Shown here piece by piece: positions 1-8,937 of a stretch of DNA of 64,000 nucleotides (positions are counted from its first letter, which is position 1; every line of letters starts with the position of its first letter). Below the pieces are notes generated by a model, which was not told the origin of the DNA, did no database searches, and saw only the letters and a list, made by a program, of their open reading frames with translations. The stretch comes from Anoxybacteroides rupiense (GTDB lineage Bacteria; Bacillota; Bacilli; Bacillales; Anoxybacillaceae): positions 62,001 through 126,000 of the forward strand of contig NZ_JACIDF010000007.1 in NCBI RefSeq assembly GCF_014196195.1, in the 5' to 3' direction. The position numbers and the translations under genes were made by a program.

Positions 1-848
1 TATTAAGCGGTTGCAGCGAAAATATGCTAGTCATGCGGCCAAAAGGGCCAGTAGCCAAAACGCAATACGATTTAATCCTTTGGTCGATTGGATTTATGCT
101 GCTCATTATTGTCGTCGTATTCGTATTATTTACCGTTGTACTGATTCGCTATCGGGAAAAACCGGGGATGGAAAATTATGAGCCAGAAGAAGAAGGAAAC
201 ACATTGCTGGAAATCGTCTGGACAGCCATTCCTATTCTTATTGTTACAGCATTGGCCATTCCGACTGTAAAGGCTACCTTTGCTTTGGAAAAGCCAACGA
301 AGGAAAAAGTAGAGCCTATAACGATCCATGTAACAGCAGCGAACTGGAAATGGATTTTTAGCTATCCGGATCAAAATATTGAAACGGTAAACTATGTCAA
401 TATTCCTGTAGACGTTCCCGTCAAGTTTAAATTAACGTCCGTTGGCCCGATGAACTCTTTTTGGGTTCCGCAATTAGGTGGACAAAAATATGCAATGGAC
501 GGTATGGAAACAGAATTGTTCCTAGAAGCAGATGAACCAGGCTCATACATGGGACGGAGTGCGAACTTCTCAGGAGAAGGCTTTACTCATATGGAGTTTG
601 AAGTAGTGGCCCAAACGCAAAAAGAGTTTAATAAATGGGTCAAAGAGGCACAAAGCACAGCTCCTAAATTGAGTGAAACGAAATATGAAACCATTTTAAA
701 ACCAGGGCTCGTTGGCAGAATGACATTCTCCAACACACATCTTGAATGGATCGACCATTCCAAACAGAACAGCCATCATGCGGGAGAGGCCGACGAACAA
801 GCAAGATTGTGCAATCCGCTTGAGGGCAACGGGATAGTAGTAGAGTAG
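1..848 (+). CDS. qoxA: Quinol oxidase aa3 subunit II (5'-truncated by window)
   Basis: Subunit II of the cytochrome aa3 menaquinol oxidase, a membrane-anchored subunit of the terminal heme-copper oxidase. The frame is open from base 3, so the true start lies outside the window. The first visible residues read LSGC, a lipobox whose Cys codon is at 12-14, so the mature protein should be a lipoprotein. Two membrane helices follow (DLILWSIGFMLLIIVVV and TLLEIVWTAIPILIVTALA), then a cupredoxin-like outer domain (ITIHVTAANWKWIFSYP). The Cys/His ligands of a CuA site are not visible, as expected for quinol rather than cytochrome c oxidases. It heads qoxABCD, but the 274-base gap before qoxB is unusually long and holds a decayed copy of this gene's 3' end. 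Identification is firm. Confidence 0.93.
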   Translation, partial: LSGCSENMLVMRPKGPVAKTQYDLILWSIGFMLLIIVVVFVLFTVVLIRYREKPGMENYEPEEEGNTLLEIVWTAIPILIVTALAIPTVKATFALEKPTKEKVEPITIHVTAANWKWIFSYPDQNIETVNYVNIPVDVPVKFKLTSVGPMNSFWVPQLGGQKYAMDGMETELFLEADEPGSYMGRSANFSGEGFTHMEFEVVAQTQKEFNKWVKEAQSTAPKLSETKYETILKPGLVGRMTFSNTHLEWIDHSKQNSHHAGEADEQARLCNPLEGNGIVVE

Positions 849-889
849 GTTTCGAAGAACATGAAGATAGGGAGCTGTTGTTTGGCGTG

Positions 890-1080
890 CGAGAGATGGT
901 TGGTCAATAGAATGAGGATGTGAGCGATCAACAGCTCCTAAACAATATGTGGCGAAGAGGCTCTTTGTTAGGTAAATGACGTTTTGAACACGTACCTTGC
1001 ATGGATCGAGCATGCGAAACGATTCGTGAAGGGAGAGAGCGTGTCAGATCGATGAGAGACCGTATCGTCAAGGACAAAGG
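890..1080 (+). pseudogene. Decayed tandem copy of the qoxA 3' end
   Basis: The spacer between qoxA and qoxB repeats part of qoxA. ACAGCTCCTAAA at 657-668 recurs at 931-942. The stretch 732-766 (encoding NTHLEWIDHSK) matches 986-1020 at 27 of 35 bases by eye. The anchors are in the same order and 256-274 bases apart. In the second copy STAPK and MTF can still be read, but stop codons interrupt it, so it is not coding. It looks like an old tandem duplication of the C-terminal part of qoxA. Only the two anchors are certain; the limits given are approximate. Confidence 0.6.
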
Positions 1081-1122
1081 GACGAAGACGTGCATTCAAT
1101 GTAAGGAAGGAGGAACAGGTGC

Positions 1123-3069
1123 ATGAAGTGGAGCGAGTTTTTTGTTACAGGGGAACCGCTGATCTATGCAGCCGATGTAGCGATTGTATTAACGGTGATT
1201 GGTATTGTTTTCGTTCTTACGTATTTTAAAAAATGGAAATGGCTTTGGGATGAATGGTTGACAACTGTTGACCATAAAAAAATCGGAGTCATGTACATTA
1301 TTTCAGCGGTGCTGATGTTGTTCCGCGGCGGTGTGGATGCGCTGCTTATGAGGGCGCAATTAACAGCACCAAACATGAAATTTCTCAATTCAGAACATTA
1401 TAATGAAATTTTCACTACTCACGGTACGATCATGATTTTATTCATGGCGATGCCGTTTATTATCGGGTTGATGAACATTGTCGTACCTTTGCAAATCGGA
1501 GCGCGTGATGTCGCGTATCCTTATTTGAATGCGTTAAGCTTTTGGTTATTTTTCGTTGGTGCGATGTTGTTTAATATCTCCTTTGTCATTGGGGGATCGC
1601 CGAATGCCGGTTGGACTTCGTATTTCCCGCTTGCTGGCAACGAATTTAGTCCAGGTGTTGGGAATAACTATTATGCGGTTGCTTTGCAAATTTCCGGTAT
1701 CGGTACGCTGATGACGGGGATTAACTTTCTCGTGACCATTTTAAAAATGCGTGCGCCAGGCATGACATTGATGCGCATGCCAATGTTTACATGGACGATT
1801 TTAATCACGTGCGTATTAATTATTTTCGCGTTCCCAGTGTTGACAGTCGCATTGGCGCTTATGACGTTTGACCGTCTATTTGATACACAATTCTTTACGA
1901 TGGCGAATGGCGGGATGTCGATGCTTTGGGCGAACCTATTCTGGATTTGGGGACATCCGGAAGTATACATTGTCATTTTGCCGTCGTTTGGAATTTTCTC
2001 TGAGGTAGTGAGCACGTTTGCTCGCAAACGTCTTTTTGGTTATAAAGCGATGGTCTATTCGATTGTAGGAATTGCCTTTTTAAGCTTTATCGTTTGGGTG
2101 CATCACTTCTTTACAATGGGAGCTGGAGCAGCTGTTAACTCGGTTTTCTCGATTACAACGATGGCGATTGCCGTTCCGACGGGTGTGAAAATTTTCAACT
2201 GGCTCTTTACGCTTCGTAAAGGGAAAATTCGTTTTACAACAGCGATGCTTTGGTCATTGGCATTCATACCGAACTTTGTCATTGGTGGGGTCACCGGTGT
2301 CATGTTAGCCATGGCTGCGGCGGATTATCAATATCATAACAGCTATTTCTTAATTGCCCACTTCCATTACGTGCTAATTGCCGGTACCGTTTTTGCTTGC
2401 TTTGCAGGATTGCATTATTGGTATCCAAAAATGTTCGGGCATATTCTAAACGAGCGTTTAGGAAAATGGACATTCTGGCTGTTTATGATCGGATTTAATA
2501 TTTGCTTCTTCCCAATGTATTTCTTAGGATTAATGGGTATGACGCGACGCATGTATACGTATTCTGAGGGGCTTGGCTGGACGCCGCTTAACGTTGTCGC
2601 ATCCGTTGGTGCGGTTCTAATGGGAATCGGGTTTATCGTGCTTTGCTATAACATTTATTATAGCGCGCGCTACGGGGAACGCGATATGACGGGAGATCCA
2701 TGGGATGGCCGTACACTTGAATGGGCGACGTCTTCCCCGGTGGCACATTACAATTTTGCGATCACCCCTGAGGTGAAGGATTTAGATGCATATTGGGAGA
2801 TGAAGAAATCCGGAAAGGGCTTCGAAATTGATGAGGAAAAATTAAAACCGATTCATATGCCAAGCAATTCCGGTCGTCCGTTCCTTATTTCAATCGCCTT
2901 TTTCTTTGCGGGCTTCGGCCTTGTATTTAAATGGTTTTGGTTGGCGATTATCGCAACGATCTTTATTGCTCTTGGATTGATTCTCCGTTCATTTGACGAT
3001 GATGACGGTTATTATATCAGCGTAGATGAAATTAAACGTACGGAACGTTTGTCGGGAAAGGGGGCATAA
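1123..3069 (+). CDS. qoxB: Quinol oxidase aa3 subunit I
   Basis: Catalytic subunit I of the aa3-type menaquinol oxidase. It carries low-spin heme a and the heme a3-CuB centre that reduces O2 to water and pumps protons. A heme-copper oxidase core of 12 or more hydrophobic segments is visible. The CuB ligands are in HPEVY (His about residue 277, with the cross-linked Tyr) and VHHFF (His 327-328), and the heme ligands are in HFHYVL (His 413 and 415). At 648 aa it matches the usual length, including the QoxB-type extra C-terminal helices. The start is set by AAGGAGG at 1106-1112, ten bases upstream. qoxC follows after three bases, so translation is probably coupled. Confidence 0.97.
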   Translation: MKWSEFFVTGEPLIYAADVAIVLTVIGIVFVLTYFKKWKWLWDEWLTTVDHKKIGVMYIISAVLMLFRGGVDALLMRAQLTAPNMKFLNSEHYNEIFTTHGTIMILFMAMPFIIGLMNIVVPLQIGARDVAYPYLNALSFWLFFVGAMLFNISFVIGGSPNAGWTSYFPLAGNEFSPGVGNNYYAVALQISGIGTLMTGINFLVTILKMRAPGMTLMRMPMFTWTILITCVLIIFAFPVLTVALALMTFDRLFDTQFFTMANGGMSMLWANLFWIWGHPEVYIVILPSFGIFSEVVSTFARKRLFGYKAMVYSIVGIAFLSFIVWVHHFFTMGAGAAVNSVFSITTMAIAVPTGVKIFNWLFTLRKGKIRFTTAMLWSLAFIPNFVIGGVTGVMLAMAAADYQYHNSYFLIAHFHYVLIAGTVFACFAGLHYWYPKMFGHILNERLGKWTFWLFMIGFNICFFPMYFLGLMGMTRRMYTYSEGLGWTPLNVVASVGAVLMGIGFIVLCYNIYYSARYGERDMTGDPWDGRTLEWATSSPVAHYNFAITPEVKDLDAYWEMKKSGKGFEIDEEKLKPIHMPSNSGRPFLISIAFFFAGFGLVFKWFWLAIIATIFIALGLILRSFDDDDGYYISVDEIKRTERLSGKGA

Positions 3070-3072
3070 GAG

Positions 3073-3687
3073 ATGGCAGAAGCAGCTCATCAGTACGATG
3101 AAACGATGCCATTGGAGTATCGAACAGAGGAAAGCCGCCTAAATATTCTAGGGTTTTGGATTTTTCTTGGTGCTGAGGTCGTGTTGTTTGCGACCTTATT
3201 CGCCACCTATCTTGTTTTATTCCAACGGACGGGCAGTGGTCCAACGACCAGCGACTTGTTTGAAATTAAAGATGTGATGATTGAGACATTGCTTCTTTTA
3301 ACAAGTAGCTTTACGTGTGGGCTTGCGGTGTTTGAGATGCGCCGTCGCCGCTTGTCCGGTTTGTTAACATGGCTTTTAGTGACGCTTCTTTTAGGGGCAG
3401 GATTTATTACGTTTGAAATTCGTGAGTTTATTCATTATGTGCATGAGGGCGCGACGATCCAGACAAGCGCATTCCTTTCGAGCTTTTTTGTGCTCGTTGG
3501 GACGCACGGAGCGCACGTGAGCCTCGGGATTTGCTGGATGATTTTAATTATTATTCAGCTGTTGCAGCGTGGTTTTACTCCAAGAACGGCGCGTAAAGTG
3601 TTTATCGTCAGCTTGTACTGGCACTTTCTTGATGTCGTCTGGATTTTCATCTTTACTTTAGTTTATTTGACAGGGATGGTGATGTAA
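3073..3687 (+). CDS. qoxC: Quinol oxidase aa3 subunit III
   Basis: Subunit III of the aa3 quinol oxidase, a 204-residue membrane protein that stabilises subunit I. Five hydrophobic segments can be read. The family signatures LNILGFWIFLGAEVVLFA near the N-terminus and SLYWHFLDVVWIFIFTLVY near the C-terminus are both present. It starts three bases after qoxB ends, with GGGGGCATAAGAG as ribosome binding region, and qoxD follows after one base, so the four genes form a tight operon. Nothing unusual was seen. Confidence 0.96.
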   Translation: MAEAAHQYDETMPLEYRTEESRLNILGFWIFLGAEVVLFATLFATYLVLFQRTGSGPTTSDLFEIKDVMIETLLLLTSSFTCGLAVFEMRRRRLSGLLTWLLVTLLLGAGFITFEIREFIHYVHEGATIQTSAFLSSFFVLVGTHGAHVSLGICWMILIIIQLLQRGFTPRTARKVFIVSLYWHFLDVVWIFIFTLVYLTGMVM

Positions 3688-3688
3688 G

Positions 3689-3988
3689 ATGGGAGCAAAC
3701 CATCACCATGAGACATTTCCTTGGAAACATATTGTCGGGTTTATTTTATCTCTTGTGCTCACATTTATCGCGTTATGGGTGGCTCTGTCGTCAGGCTGGA
3801 CCATAAAAGCGATTCTTGGCGTGATTGTGACGCTAGCTGTGTTGCAAGCGGCATTGCAGCTGTTTATGTTCATGCACATGACGGAAAGCGACAGCGGCAG
3901 AGTTCAAACCATTAATATGCTCTATAGCTTTTTCATCGCTGTTGTTGTTGTCGCTGGTTCGATTTGGGTTATGTGGTTCGTTTTATAA
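3689..3988 (+). CDS. qoxD: Quinol oxidase aa3 subunit IV
   Basis: Small subunit IV of the quinol oxidase, 99 aa, with three membrane helices and a His-rich N-terminus (MGANHHHE). The signature LFMFMHMTESDSGRVQTINM is typical of the CyoD/QoxD family. It is the last gene of qoxABCD and is followed at once by a strong intrinsic terminator. The subunit has no redox cofactor and is thought to help assembly of the CuB centre. Confidence 0.95.
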   Translation: MGANHHHETFPWKHIVGFILSLVLTFIALWVALSSGWTIKAILGVIVTLAVLQAALQLFMFMHMTESDSGRVQTINMLYSFFIAVVVVAGSIWVMWFVL

Positions 3989-3992
3989 TACA

Positions 3993-4027
3993 AAAGACCG
4001 ATCTCTGTAACAGAGACCGGTCTTTTT
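3993..4027 (+). terminator. qox operon terminator
   Basis: A 15-base arm at 3993-4007 pairs with 4011-4025 with one mismatch and a TAA loop, followed by T-rich sequence. It lies five bases after the qoxD stop. Confidence 0.9.
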
Positions 4028-4091
4028 TGTGTATTCGTGTATGACTAAGCTGGATTCGATGGGCTGAGCGGATGCCTCGCATGTCGCGTCA

Positions 4092-4160
4092 TAAAAAATG
4101 ATCCACTTTGTCCGAAACTCGTCTCTTTTTGAGGTGAGACGTGTTTTCGTTAAAGTGGAT
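4092..4160 (-). terminator. Terminator of the amino-acid ABC operon, long imperfect hairpin
   Basis: ATCCACTTT at 4101-4109 pairs with AAAGTGGAT at 4152-4160. Inner arms GTCTC (4121-4125) and GAGAC (4136-4140) add a second stem. On the minus strand the hairpin is followed by ATTTTTTAT (complement of 4091-4099), which fits an intrinsic terminator for the gene ending at 4173. Confidence 0.65.
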
Positions 4161-4172
4161 GACAAAGGTTTT

Positions 4173-4895
4173 TTATAGCACTTTCGATAAAAATGATTTT
4201 GTCCGTTCGTGTTGCGGGTTGTCGAAGATGTCGCTTGGCGCTCCTTCTTCGACGATATAGCCGCCGTCCATAAACAGGACGCGGTCGCCAACCTCGCGAG
4301 CAAAGCCCATTTCATGTGTGACGACAACCATCGTCATTCCTTCGTTGGCTAACTGCTTCATAACGGATAATACTTCTCCGACCATTTCCGGATCTAATGC
4401 CGATGTTGGTTCATCAAACAGCATCACCTTCGGCCCCATGGCTAAGGCGCGGGCGATCGCGACGCGCTGAGCTTGACCGCCAGAGAGAGAGTCAGGATAG
4501 ACGTTCGCTTTATCTTGAAGGCCGACTTTTTTCAAGAGCTCCAATGCCGTTTCTTTCGCTTTTTCTAGCGTCCATTTGCGGACTTTGACAGGAGCTAGCG
4601 TAATGTTATCCAGTACGGTCATATGCGGGAATAAGTTAAAGCGTTGAAACACCATGCCGACTTCTTCACGCACTTTGTTGATGTTCGTGTTTTTGTCTTT
4701 TAAATGGAATCCATCGATTATAATATCGCCCTCGTCAAAGTCTTCAAGCAAATTTAAACAACGTAAAAAGGTGGATTTTCCTGAACCGGATGGGCCGATG
4801 ACGACCACAACCTCGCGTTCTTTAATGTGTGCATTAATTCCTTTTAATACTTCAAGATCGCCAAATGATTTTTTTAAATTTGTCACTTTAATCAT
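4173..4895 (-). CDS. Polar amino-acid ABC transporter, ATP-binding protein
   Basis: ATPase of a polar amino-acid importer (GlnQ/ArtR/TcyC class), 240 aa, cytoplasmic. Walker A (GPSGSGKST), Q-loop ([11 protein letters not shown]), the ABC signature ([16 protein letters not shown]), Walker B ([14 protein letters not shown]) and the H-loop ([10 protein letters not shown]) occur in order. Its start overlaps the permease stop by four bases. With the permease and lipoprotein upstream it forms a complete importer. Sequence alone does not settle the substrate; glutamine or another polar amino acid is the usual case, so no gene symbol is given. Confidence 0.93.
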   Translation of the reverse strand: MIKVTNLKKSFGDLEVLKGINAHIKEREVVVVIGPSGSGKSTFLRCLNLLEDFDEGDIIIDGFHLKDKNTNINKVREEVGMVFQRFNLFPHMTVLDNITLAPVKVRKWTLEKAKETALELLKKVGLQDKANVYPDSLSGGQAQRVAIARALAMGPKVMLFDEPTSALDPEMVGEVLSVMKQLANEGMTMVVVTHEMGFAREVGDRVLFMDGGYIVEEGAPSDIFDNPQHERTKSFLSKVL

Positions 4896-5548
4896 TGGTT
4901 CGAATACTTCCTTTCCAAATAATTTAGTAATTTACTAAGGGAAAGGGTTAAAATCAAATAAATAAGCGCGACCGTTAAATATGGCTCCCATACGCGATAA
5001 TATTGTCCCTGTGCGGCTCTCCCCCAATACATGAGCTCCGGGGCCGCAATGACAGCACCAAGAGAGGAGTCTTTTATTAAGACGATAAATTCATTCGCAA
5101 ATGGTGGAATCATTCGTTTTAACGCCTGCGGTAAAATAATATAACGCATCGCTTGGGTATGGGTCATTCCTAATGAACGGGCGGCTTCCATTTGTCCCTT
5201 GTCGATGGATTGAATGCCGGCGCGGAAAATTTCCGCCACATAGGCTGCAGAGTTTAAGGATAAGGATACAGCCAGTGATACGGTAGCGCTTGGCTGTGCA
5301 AAGAAAATAGGCATTAACCCAAAATGGACTAACAGCATTTGGACTAATAGCGGTGTACCGCGGAAAAAGTTCACATACCATTCAAATGGGAAGCGAATAA
5401 GCCGATTAGTGGACATTTTGCCTAGACCGATGGCAAGTCCGAGGATTGAACCGACAACAATGGAAATAATAGATACAAAAATCGTGATCCCTAGGCCTTT
5501 TAGAAAAAAGGGGGCATATTCCTGAATAATATCAAAACGAAAATCCAT
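4892..5548 (-). CDS. Polar amino-acid ABC transporter, permease
   Basis: Inner-membrane channel of the amino-acid importer (HisM/GlnP family), 218 aa with about five helices. The EAA-loop motif that contacts the ATPase is visible ([20 protein letters not shown]). ATG at 5548 is chosen over the in-frame GTG at 5557 because AAAGGTGAGGAG lies directly before it and covers the GTG. An attenuating hairpin separates it from the binding-protein gene, and its stop overlaps the ATPase start. Confidence 0.93.
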   Translation of the reverse strand: MDFRFDIIQEYAPFFLKGLGITIFVSIISIVVGSILGLAIGLGKMSTNRLIRFPFEWYVNFFRGTPLLVQMLLVHFGLMPIFFAQPSATVSLAVSLSLNSAAYVAEIFRAGIQSIDKGQMEAARSLGMTHTQAMRYIILPQALKRMIPPFANEFIVLIKDSSLGAVIAAPELMYWGRAAQGQYYRVWEPYLTVALIYLILTLSLSKLLNYLERKYSNQ

Positions 5549-5566
5549 TCTCCTCACCTTTCTTAT

Positions 5567-5607
5567 AAAAATTGCGTAACTAGCGACGAATAGTTACGCA
5601 ATTTTTT
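5567..5607 (-). terminator. Intercistronic attenuator between binding protein and permease
   Basis: A near-perfect 15-base inverted repeat (5567-5581 with 5592-5606) ends in a T run on the minus strand. It lies just after the binding-protein stop and before the permease. Such partial terminators usually raise binding-protein output over the membrane subunits. Confidence 0.8.
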
Positions 5608-5612
5608 ACCGA

Positions 5613-6431
5613 TTATGATGATTGTTGCTTTAACAAATTATCGAGATTTGGTTCTTTCCCGAACCATTTTTGATAGATTTCAGTATATTTGCCGCTGTCG
5701 ATGACTTTTTTCAGCGCTTCATCGATTTTTGGCTTCAAATCGCTTCCTTTAGGAAACATAAAGCCGTAAAATTCTGGTTGGAAGTTTGTTGGATCTTCAA
5801 TCGTTTTTAGTTTTTTATCAGGATTGTTTTTCACGTATTCGTTGGCGACACCATTATCTGTCACAACGGCCTCCACGCCGCCGTTTAAAAGGTCCATAAT
5901 CGCGACGACGGTATTTTCAAATTTTTTAATGTTTTTGTTTTCAGCCCCGAACAACTTTTCCACGGCTGCTTGTCCCGTCGTTCCATTTTGGACGCCAATC
6001 ATTTTGCCTTTTAAATCAAGGGCGTTTTTGACTGGGCTATTTTCTTTTACAAGAATCATTTGAATGGATTCGAAATATGGGATAGAGAAATCATAAGTTT
6101 GTTTCCGTTTATCGTCAATTGTAATTCCGGAAACACCCATATCCACTTCTTTTCCATTTTGTAAAGCTGCGAATAAAGGATCCCAGCCGGTGTTTTTTAA
6201 CTCATATTTGATGTCTGCTTCCTTCATGACAGCATCTAACAAATCAACATCAAATCCTACAATTTTCCCTTTATCCATATACTCAAATGGTGCGAATGCA
6301 GCATCTGTTCCGACAATGATTTTTTTGTTGTTATCTCCACTTTCTGAAGATTGATCGGATGATTTGCCGCCACACCCTGCTAAAGCCACAAAGAGAGCAA
6401 GTATCACAGCAAATACCGCCATTTTTTTCAT
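5613..6431 (-). CDS. Polar amino-acid ABC transporter, substrate-binding lipoprotein
   Basis: Extracytoplasmic solute-binding lipoprotein of the amino-acid importer, 272 aa, SBP_bac_3 fold. The signal peptide ends in the lipobox LAGC (Cys 20), followed by a Ser/Gly/Asp linker. Family motifs are FAPFEYMDKGKIVGFDVDL, GWDPLFAALQNG, GVSGITIDDKRKQTYDFS and GTTGQAAVEKLFG. The Arg of DDKRK and the Asp of VVTDN are the usual contacts for the ligand alpha-carboxylate and alpha-amino groups. It is first in the operon, with a long AT-rich region upstream. It resembles B. subtilis GlnH, but the substrate is not proven. Confidence 0.93.
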   Translation of the reverse strand: MKKMAVFAVILALFVALAGCGGKSSDQSSESGDNNKKIIVGTDAAFAPFEYMDKGKIVGFDVDLLDAVMKEADIKYELKNTGWDPLFAALQNGKEVDMGVSGITIDDKRKQTYDFSIPYFESIQMILVKENSPVKNALDLKGKMIGVQNGTTGQAAVEKLFGAENKNIKKFENTVVAIMDLLNGGVEAVVTDNGVANEYVKNNPDKKLKTIEDPTNFQPEFYGFMFPKGSDLKPKIDEALKKVIDSGKYTEIYQKWFGKEPNLDNLLKQQSS

Positions 6432-6990
6432 TATTTCCTTCCCCCTTTATATTGTAAAAATATAAAAAATAACATTAATTTCTCATTTAGTTTCAGCTGA
6501 TCGATTTCTTCAAGTGTTTCCTAGGACGATTATCATACTACCAGCATTCGTTTGTTTATGCAATACTTTTTATAAAAACAATTTTTGTAATATTTAGAAA
6601 CAAAGAGAAGAAGATGAGTTCTTTTAGAATAATATGTAATTGAATTCATTGGTTCTTAAAGCATATCGCAAATGTAAATGTAAAATTATACATTTTTAAA
6701 AAATGTTTTATTTCAATAAATATATTATAAATTAAGACGATTAAGAAAACAAAATATATTTTTATAATAGAGGAAGAAATAATGCAATCTAAATGCAATT
6801 GAATTATTTATTATTTTTTATTTGTCTGAATATTTTTTAAATATATGTTGAAAATGCCTAAAAACATTGATTTTTAGCGGCTTTATTGTTGTTATACTAC
6901 AGATGGAAAAATATGATTACTATTGCATAAATAATATTCTTTCGTTTATGATGTTATTGACTAGAGACAACAAAGGAAGGGGAGAACACC
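6432..6990. promoter_or_regulatory. AT-rich divergent intergenic region
   Basis: About 560 bases between the divergent ABC operon and putP. It is very AT-rich, with many A/T runs, and must carry promoters in both directions. TATACT at about 6893-6898 is a candidate -10 for putP, but no well-spaced -35 was found. No coding sequence, hairpin or RNA element could be supported. Confidence 0.4.
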
Positions 6991-8445
6991 ATGGTATTAA
7001 TTTCGGTCACGATTTATATGATCGGGATGTTACTGATTGGATATTGGGCATATAAGAGAACATCAAATCTCTCTGATTATATGCTTGGCGGACGTACATT
7101 AGGTCCTGCGGTTACAGCGCTCAGTGCCGGGGCTTCCGATATGAGCGGATGGCTTTTAATGGGATTGCCTGGAGCGATGTATGTACAAGGCTTAAGCGCT
7201 TCTTGGATTGTCATTGGTTTAACGCTTGGAGCTTATGCCAACTGGTTGTACGTGGCACCGCGCTTGCGCGTTTATACAGAAGTCGCTAATGATTCGATTA
7301 CCATTCCAGAATTTTTGGAAAACCGCTTTGGGGACACATCGAAGCTATTGCGTTTAATTTCCGGTCTTGTCATTATGATTTTTTTCACATTTTACGTATC
7401 TTCTGGATTAGTATCCGGAGCGGTCTTGTTCCAAAACTCTTTTGGCACAAGCTATCATACAGGACTATGGATTGTTGCGGGAGTAGTTGTGGCTTATACG
7501 CTGTTTGGCGGATTTTTAGCCGTTAGCTGGACAGACTTTGTTCAAGGCTTGATTATGTTTATTGCTTTAATTCTTGTGCCTGTTGTCACCCTTTTTCATA
7601 CAGGGGGCGTAGGCGATACGATGAACACGATCCGTGACATTAATCCGGATTTGTTAAATTTATTCAAAGGGACCACTTTGCTTGGCGTGATTTCTTTGTT
7701 TGCTTGGGGACTTGGATATTTCGGACAACCACATATTATCGTTCGATTTATGGCGATTTCTTCTATTAAGGAAATGAAAAACGCTCGCCGCATTGGAATG
7801 GGCTGGATGATTTTTTCTGTCGTTGGGGCTATGTTGACAGGGTTATTTGGAATCGCTTACTATTTTAAGTCAGGAGCAAAGCTAGCGGATCCAGAAACGG
7901 TATTCCTTAAGCTTGGCGAAGTTTTATTCCATCCGTTAATTACGGGATTTTTGCTTGCTGCGATTTTAGCGGCGATTATGAGCACGATTTCATCGCAATT
8001 GCTTGTTACGTCCAGTTCATTAACGGAGGATTTATATAAAGTATGGTTCCGTCGCTCAGCCTCTGATAAAGAGCTTGTTCTTATTGGCCGATTGGCTGTT
8101 TTGCTCGTGTCATTGGTCGCTGCTGCGCTTGCTTTCAAGCAAAACGATACCATTTTACGCCTTGTCGGCTATGCGTGGGCTGGATTCGGTTCTTCTTTTG
8201 GACCTGTTATTTTGCTAAGCTTATGTTGGAAGCGGATGACCAAGTGGGGAGCATTAGCCGGAATGGTTGTGGGAGCTGCAACGGTCATCCTTTGGACGCA
8301 GTCGGATTATTTGAAAAACCTGCTATATGAAATGGTTCCTGGTTTTGCGGCAAGCTTGCTCGCGATTATTGTCGTCAGCTTGTTGACGAAACAGCCATCC
8401 GATAAAGTTCTTGATCAATTTGACCAATTTAAAAAAGCGTTATAA
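6991..8445 (+). CDS. putP: Sodium/proline symporter
   Basis: Na+/proline symporter of the solute:sodium symporter family, taking up proline for catabolism or osmoprotection. At 484 aa, with about 13 hydrophobic segments, it has the expected size. Signatures are YMLGGRTLGPAVTALSAGAS DMSGW near the start, GGFLAVSWTDFVQG, the sodium-site region SSQLLVTSSSLTEDL, and GSSFGPVILLSLCWKRMT. GGAAGGGGAG lies six bases before the ATG. It is monocistronic, with a strong terminator after it. No put catabolic genes are adjacent, so an OpuE-like osmotic role cannot be excluded. Confidence 0.9.
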   Translation: MVLISVTIYMIGMLLIGYWAYKRTSNLSDYMLGGRTLGPAVTALSAGASDMSGWLLMGLPGAMYVQGLSASWIVIGLTLGAYANWLYVAPRLRVYTEVANDSITIPEFLENRFGDTSKLLRLISGLVIMIFFTFYVSSGLVSGAVLFQNSFGTSYHTGLWIVAGVVVAYTLFGGFLAVSWTDFVQGLIMFIALILVPVVTLFHTGGVGDTMNTIRDINPDLLNLFKGTTLLGVISLFAWGLGYFGQPHIIVRFMAISSIKEMKNARRIGMGWMIFSVVGAMLTGLFGIAYYFKSGAKLADPETVFLKLGEVLFHPLITGFLLAAILAAIMSTISSQLLVTSSSLTEDLYKVWFRRSASDKELVLIGRLAVLLVSLVAAALAFKQNDTILRLVGYAWAGFGSSFGPVILLSLCWKRMTKWGALAGMVVGAATVILWTQSDYLKNLLYEMVPGFAASLLAIIVVSLLTKQPSDKVLDQFDQFKKAL

Positions 8446-8447
8446 GG

Positions 8448-8483
8448 AAACAGCCTTTCCTGAATGGGAAAGGCTGTTTTGCT
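8448..8483 (+). terminator. putP terminator
   Basis: AAACAGCCTTTCC (8448-8460) pairs with GGGAAAGGCTGTTT (8466-8479), then a T-rich tail, right after the putP stop. Confidence 0.9.
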
Positions 8484-8545
8484 TTTTGGCTAAGGACCGA
8501 CTCGGATAGAGTTTCTCGAGACTCAAGTCGCACGATGTCTTCATC

Positions 8546-8749
8546 GTTGAGCCACGGCCGCAGGTGATGAAAAAGATTTCTAATTCCGTTCCGTTGACAT
8601 CGGTCGTTGATCTCATGCAAGGAGGATGGACAGGAAAGCTGTTTGTATCAGACTTGTTGTTCGATTTTATTTTTCTAGCGGTTCTCTATGTAGGCAGCAT
8701 TCTTATTGGAACTAGATATTTTAGATGGCAAGAGCAGAAGAATCCATGA
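8546..8749 (+). pseudogene. C-terminal relic of an ABC-2 type permease
   Basis: The stretch encodes about 67 residues ending in YVGSILIGTRYFRWQ. With MKKISNSVPLTSVVDLMQG and one terminal helix (FDFIFLAVLYVGSIL), it looks like the last fifth of an ABC-2 type drug or polysaccharide exporter permease. No start region, ribosome binding site, N-terminal membrane domain or partner ATPase is present. It is best read as a gene remnant left by a deletion between putP and ald. The assignment rests on pattern recognition only. Confidence 0.55.
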
Positions 8750-8858
8750 TTCCTTAGAGGAGATCGAACGGGTTCCATGTTTCCAGATTTTTGGCCATCC
8801 GGCTATATGAAGACGGTTGGATGTTTTTTAAAGCGATAATGTAAAGAAGGGTTCGTTA

Positions 8859-8880
8859 GCCTCCAAACAGAGGCTTTTCT
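8859..8880 (+). terminator. Small plus-strand hairpin with T-rich tail
   Basis: GCCTC (8859-8863) pairs with GAGGC (8870-8874) followed by TTTTCTTTC. It is probably the terminator of the deleted permease gene upstream. Confidence 0.5.
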
Positions 8881-8890
8881 TTCATTAAAA

Positions 8891-8934
8891 ATAAAAAAAC
8901 CGGGTACCACCATGATCCGATGGTACCCGGTTTT
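8891..8934 (-). terminator. ald terminator
   Basis: AAAACCGGGTACCA (8896-8909) pairs perfectly with TGGTACCCGGTTTT (8921-8934). On the minus strand a long T run follows, just after the ald stop. Confidence 0.93.
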
Positions 8935-8937
8935 GCA

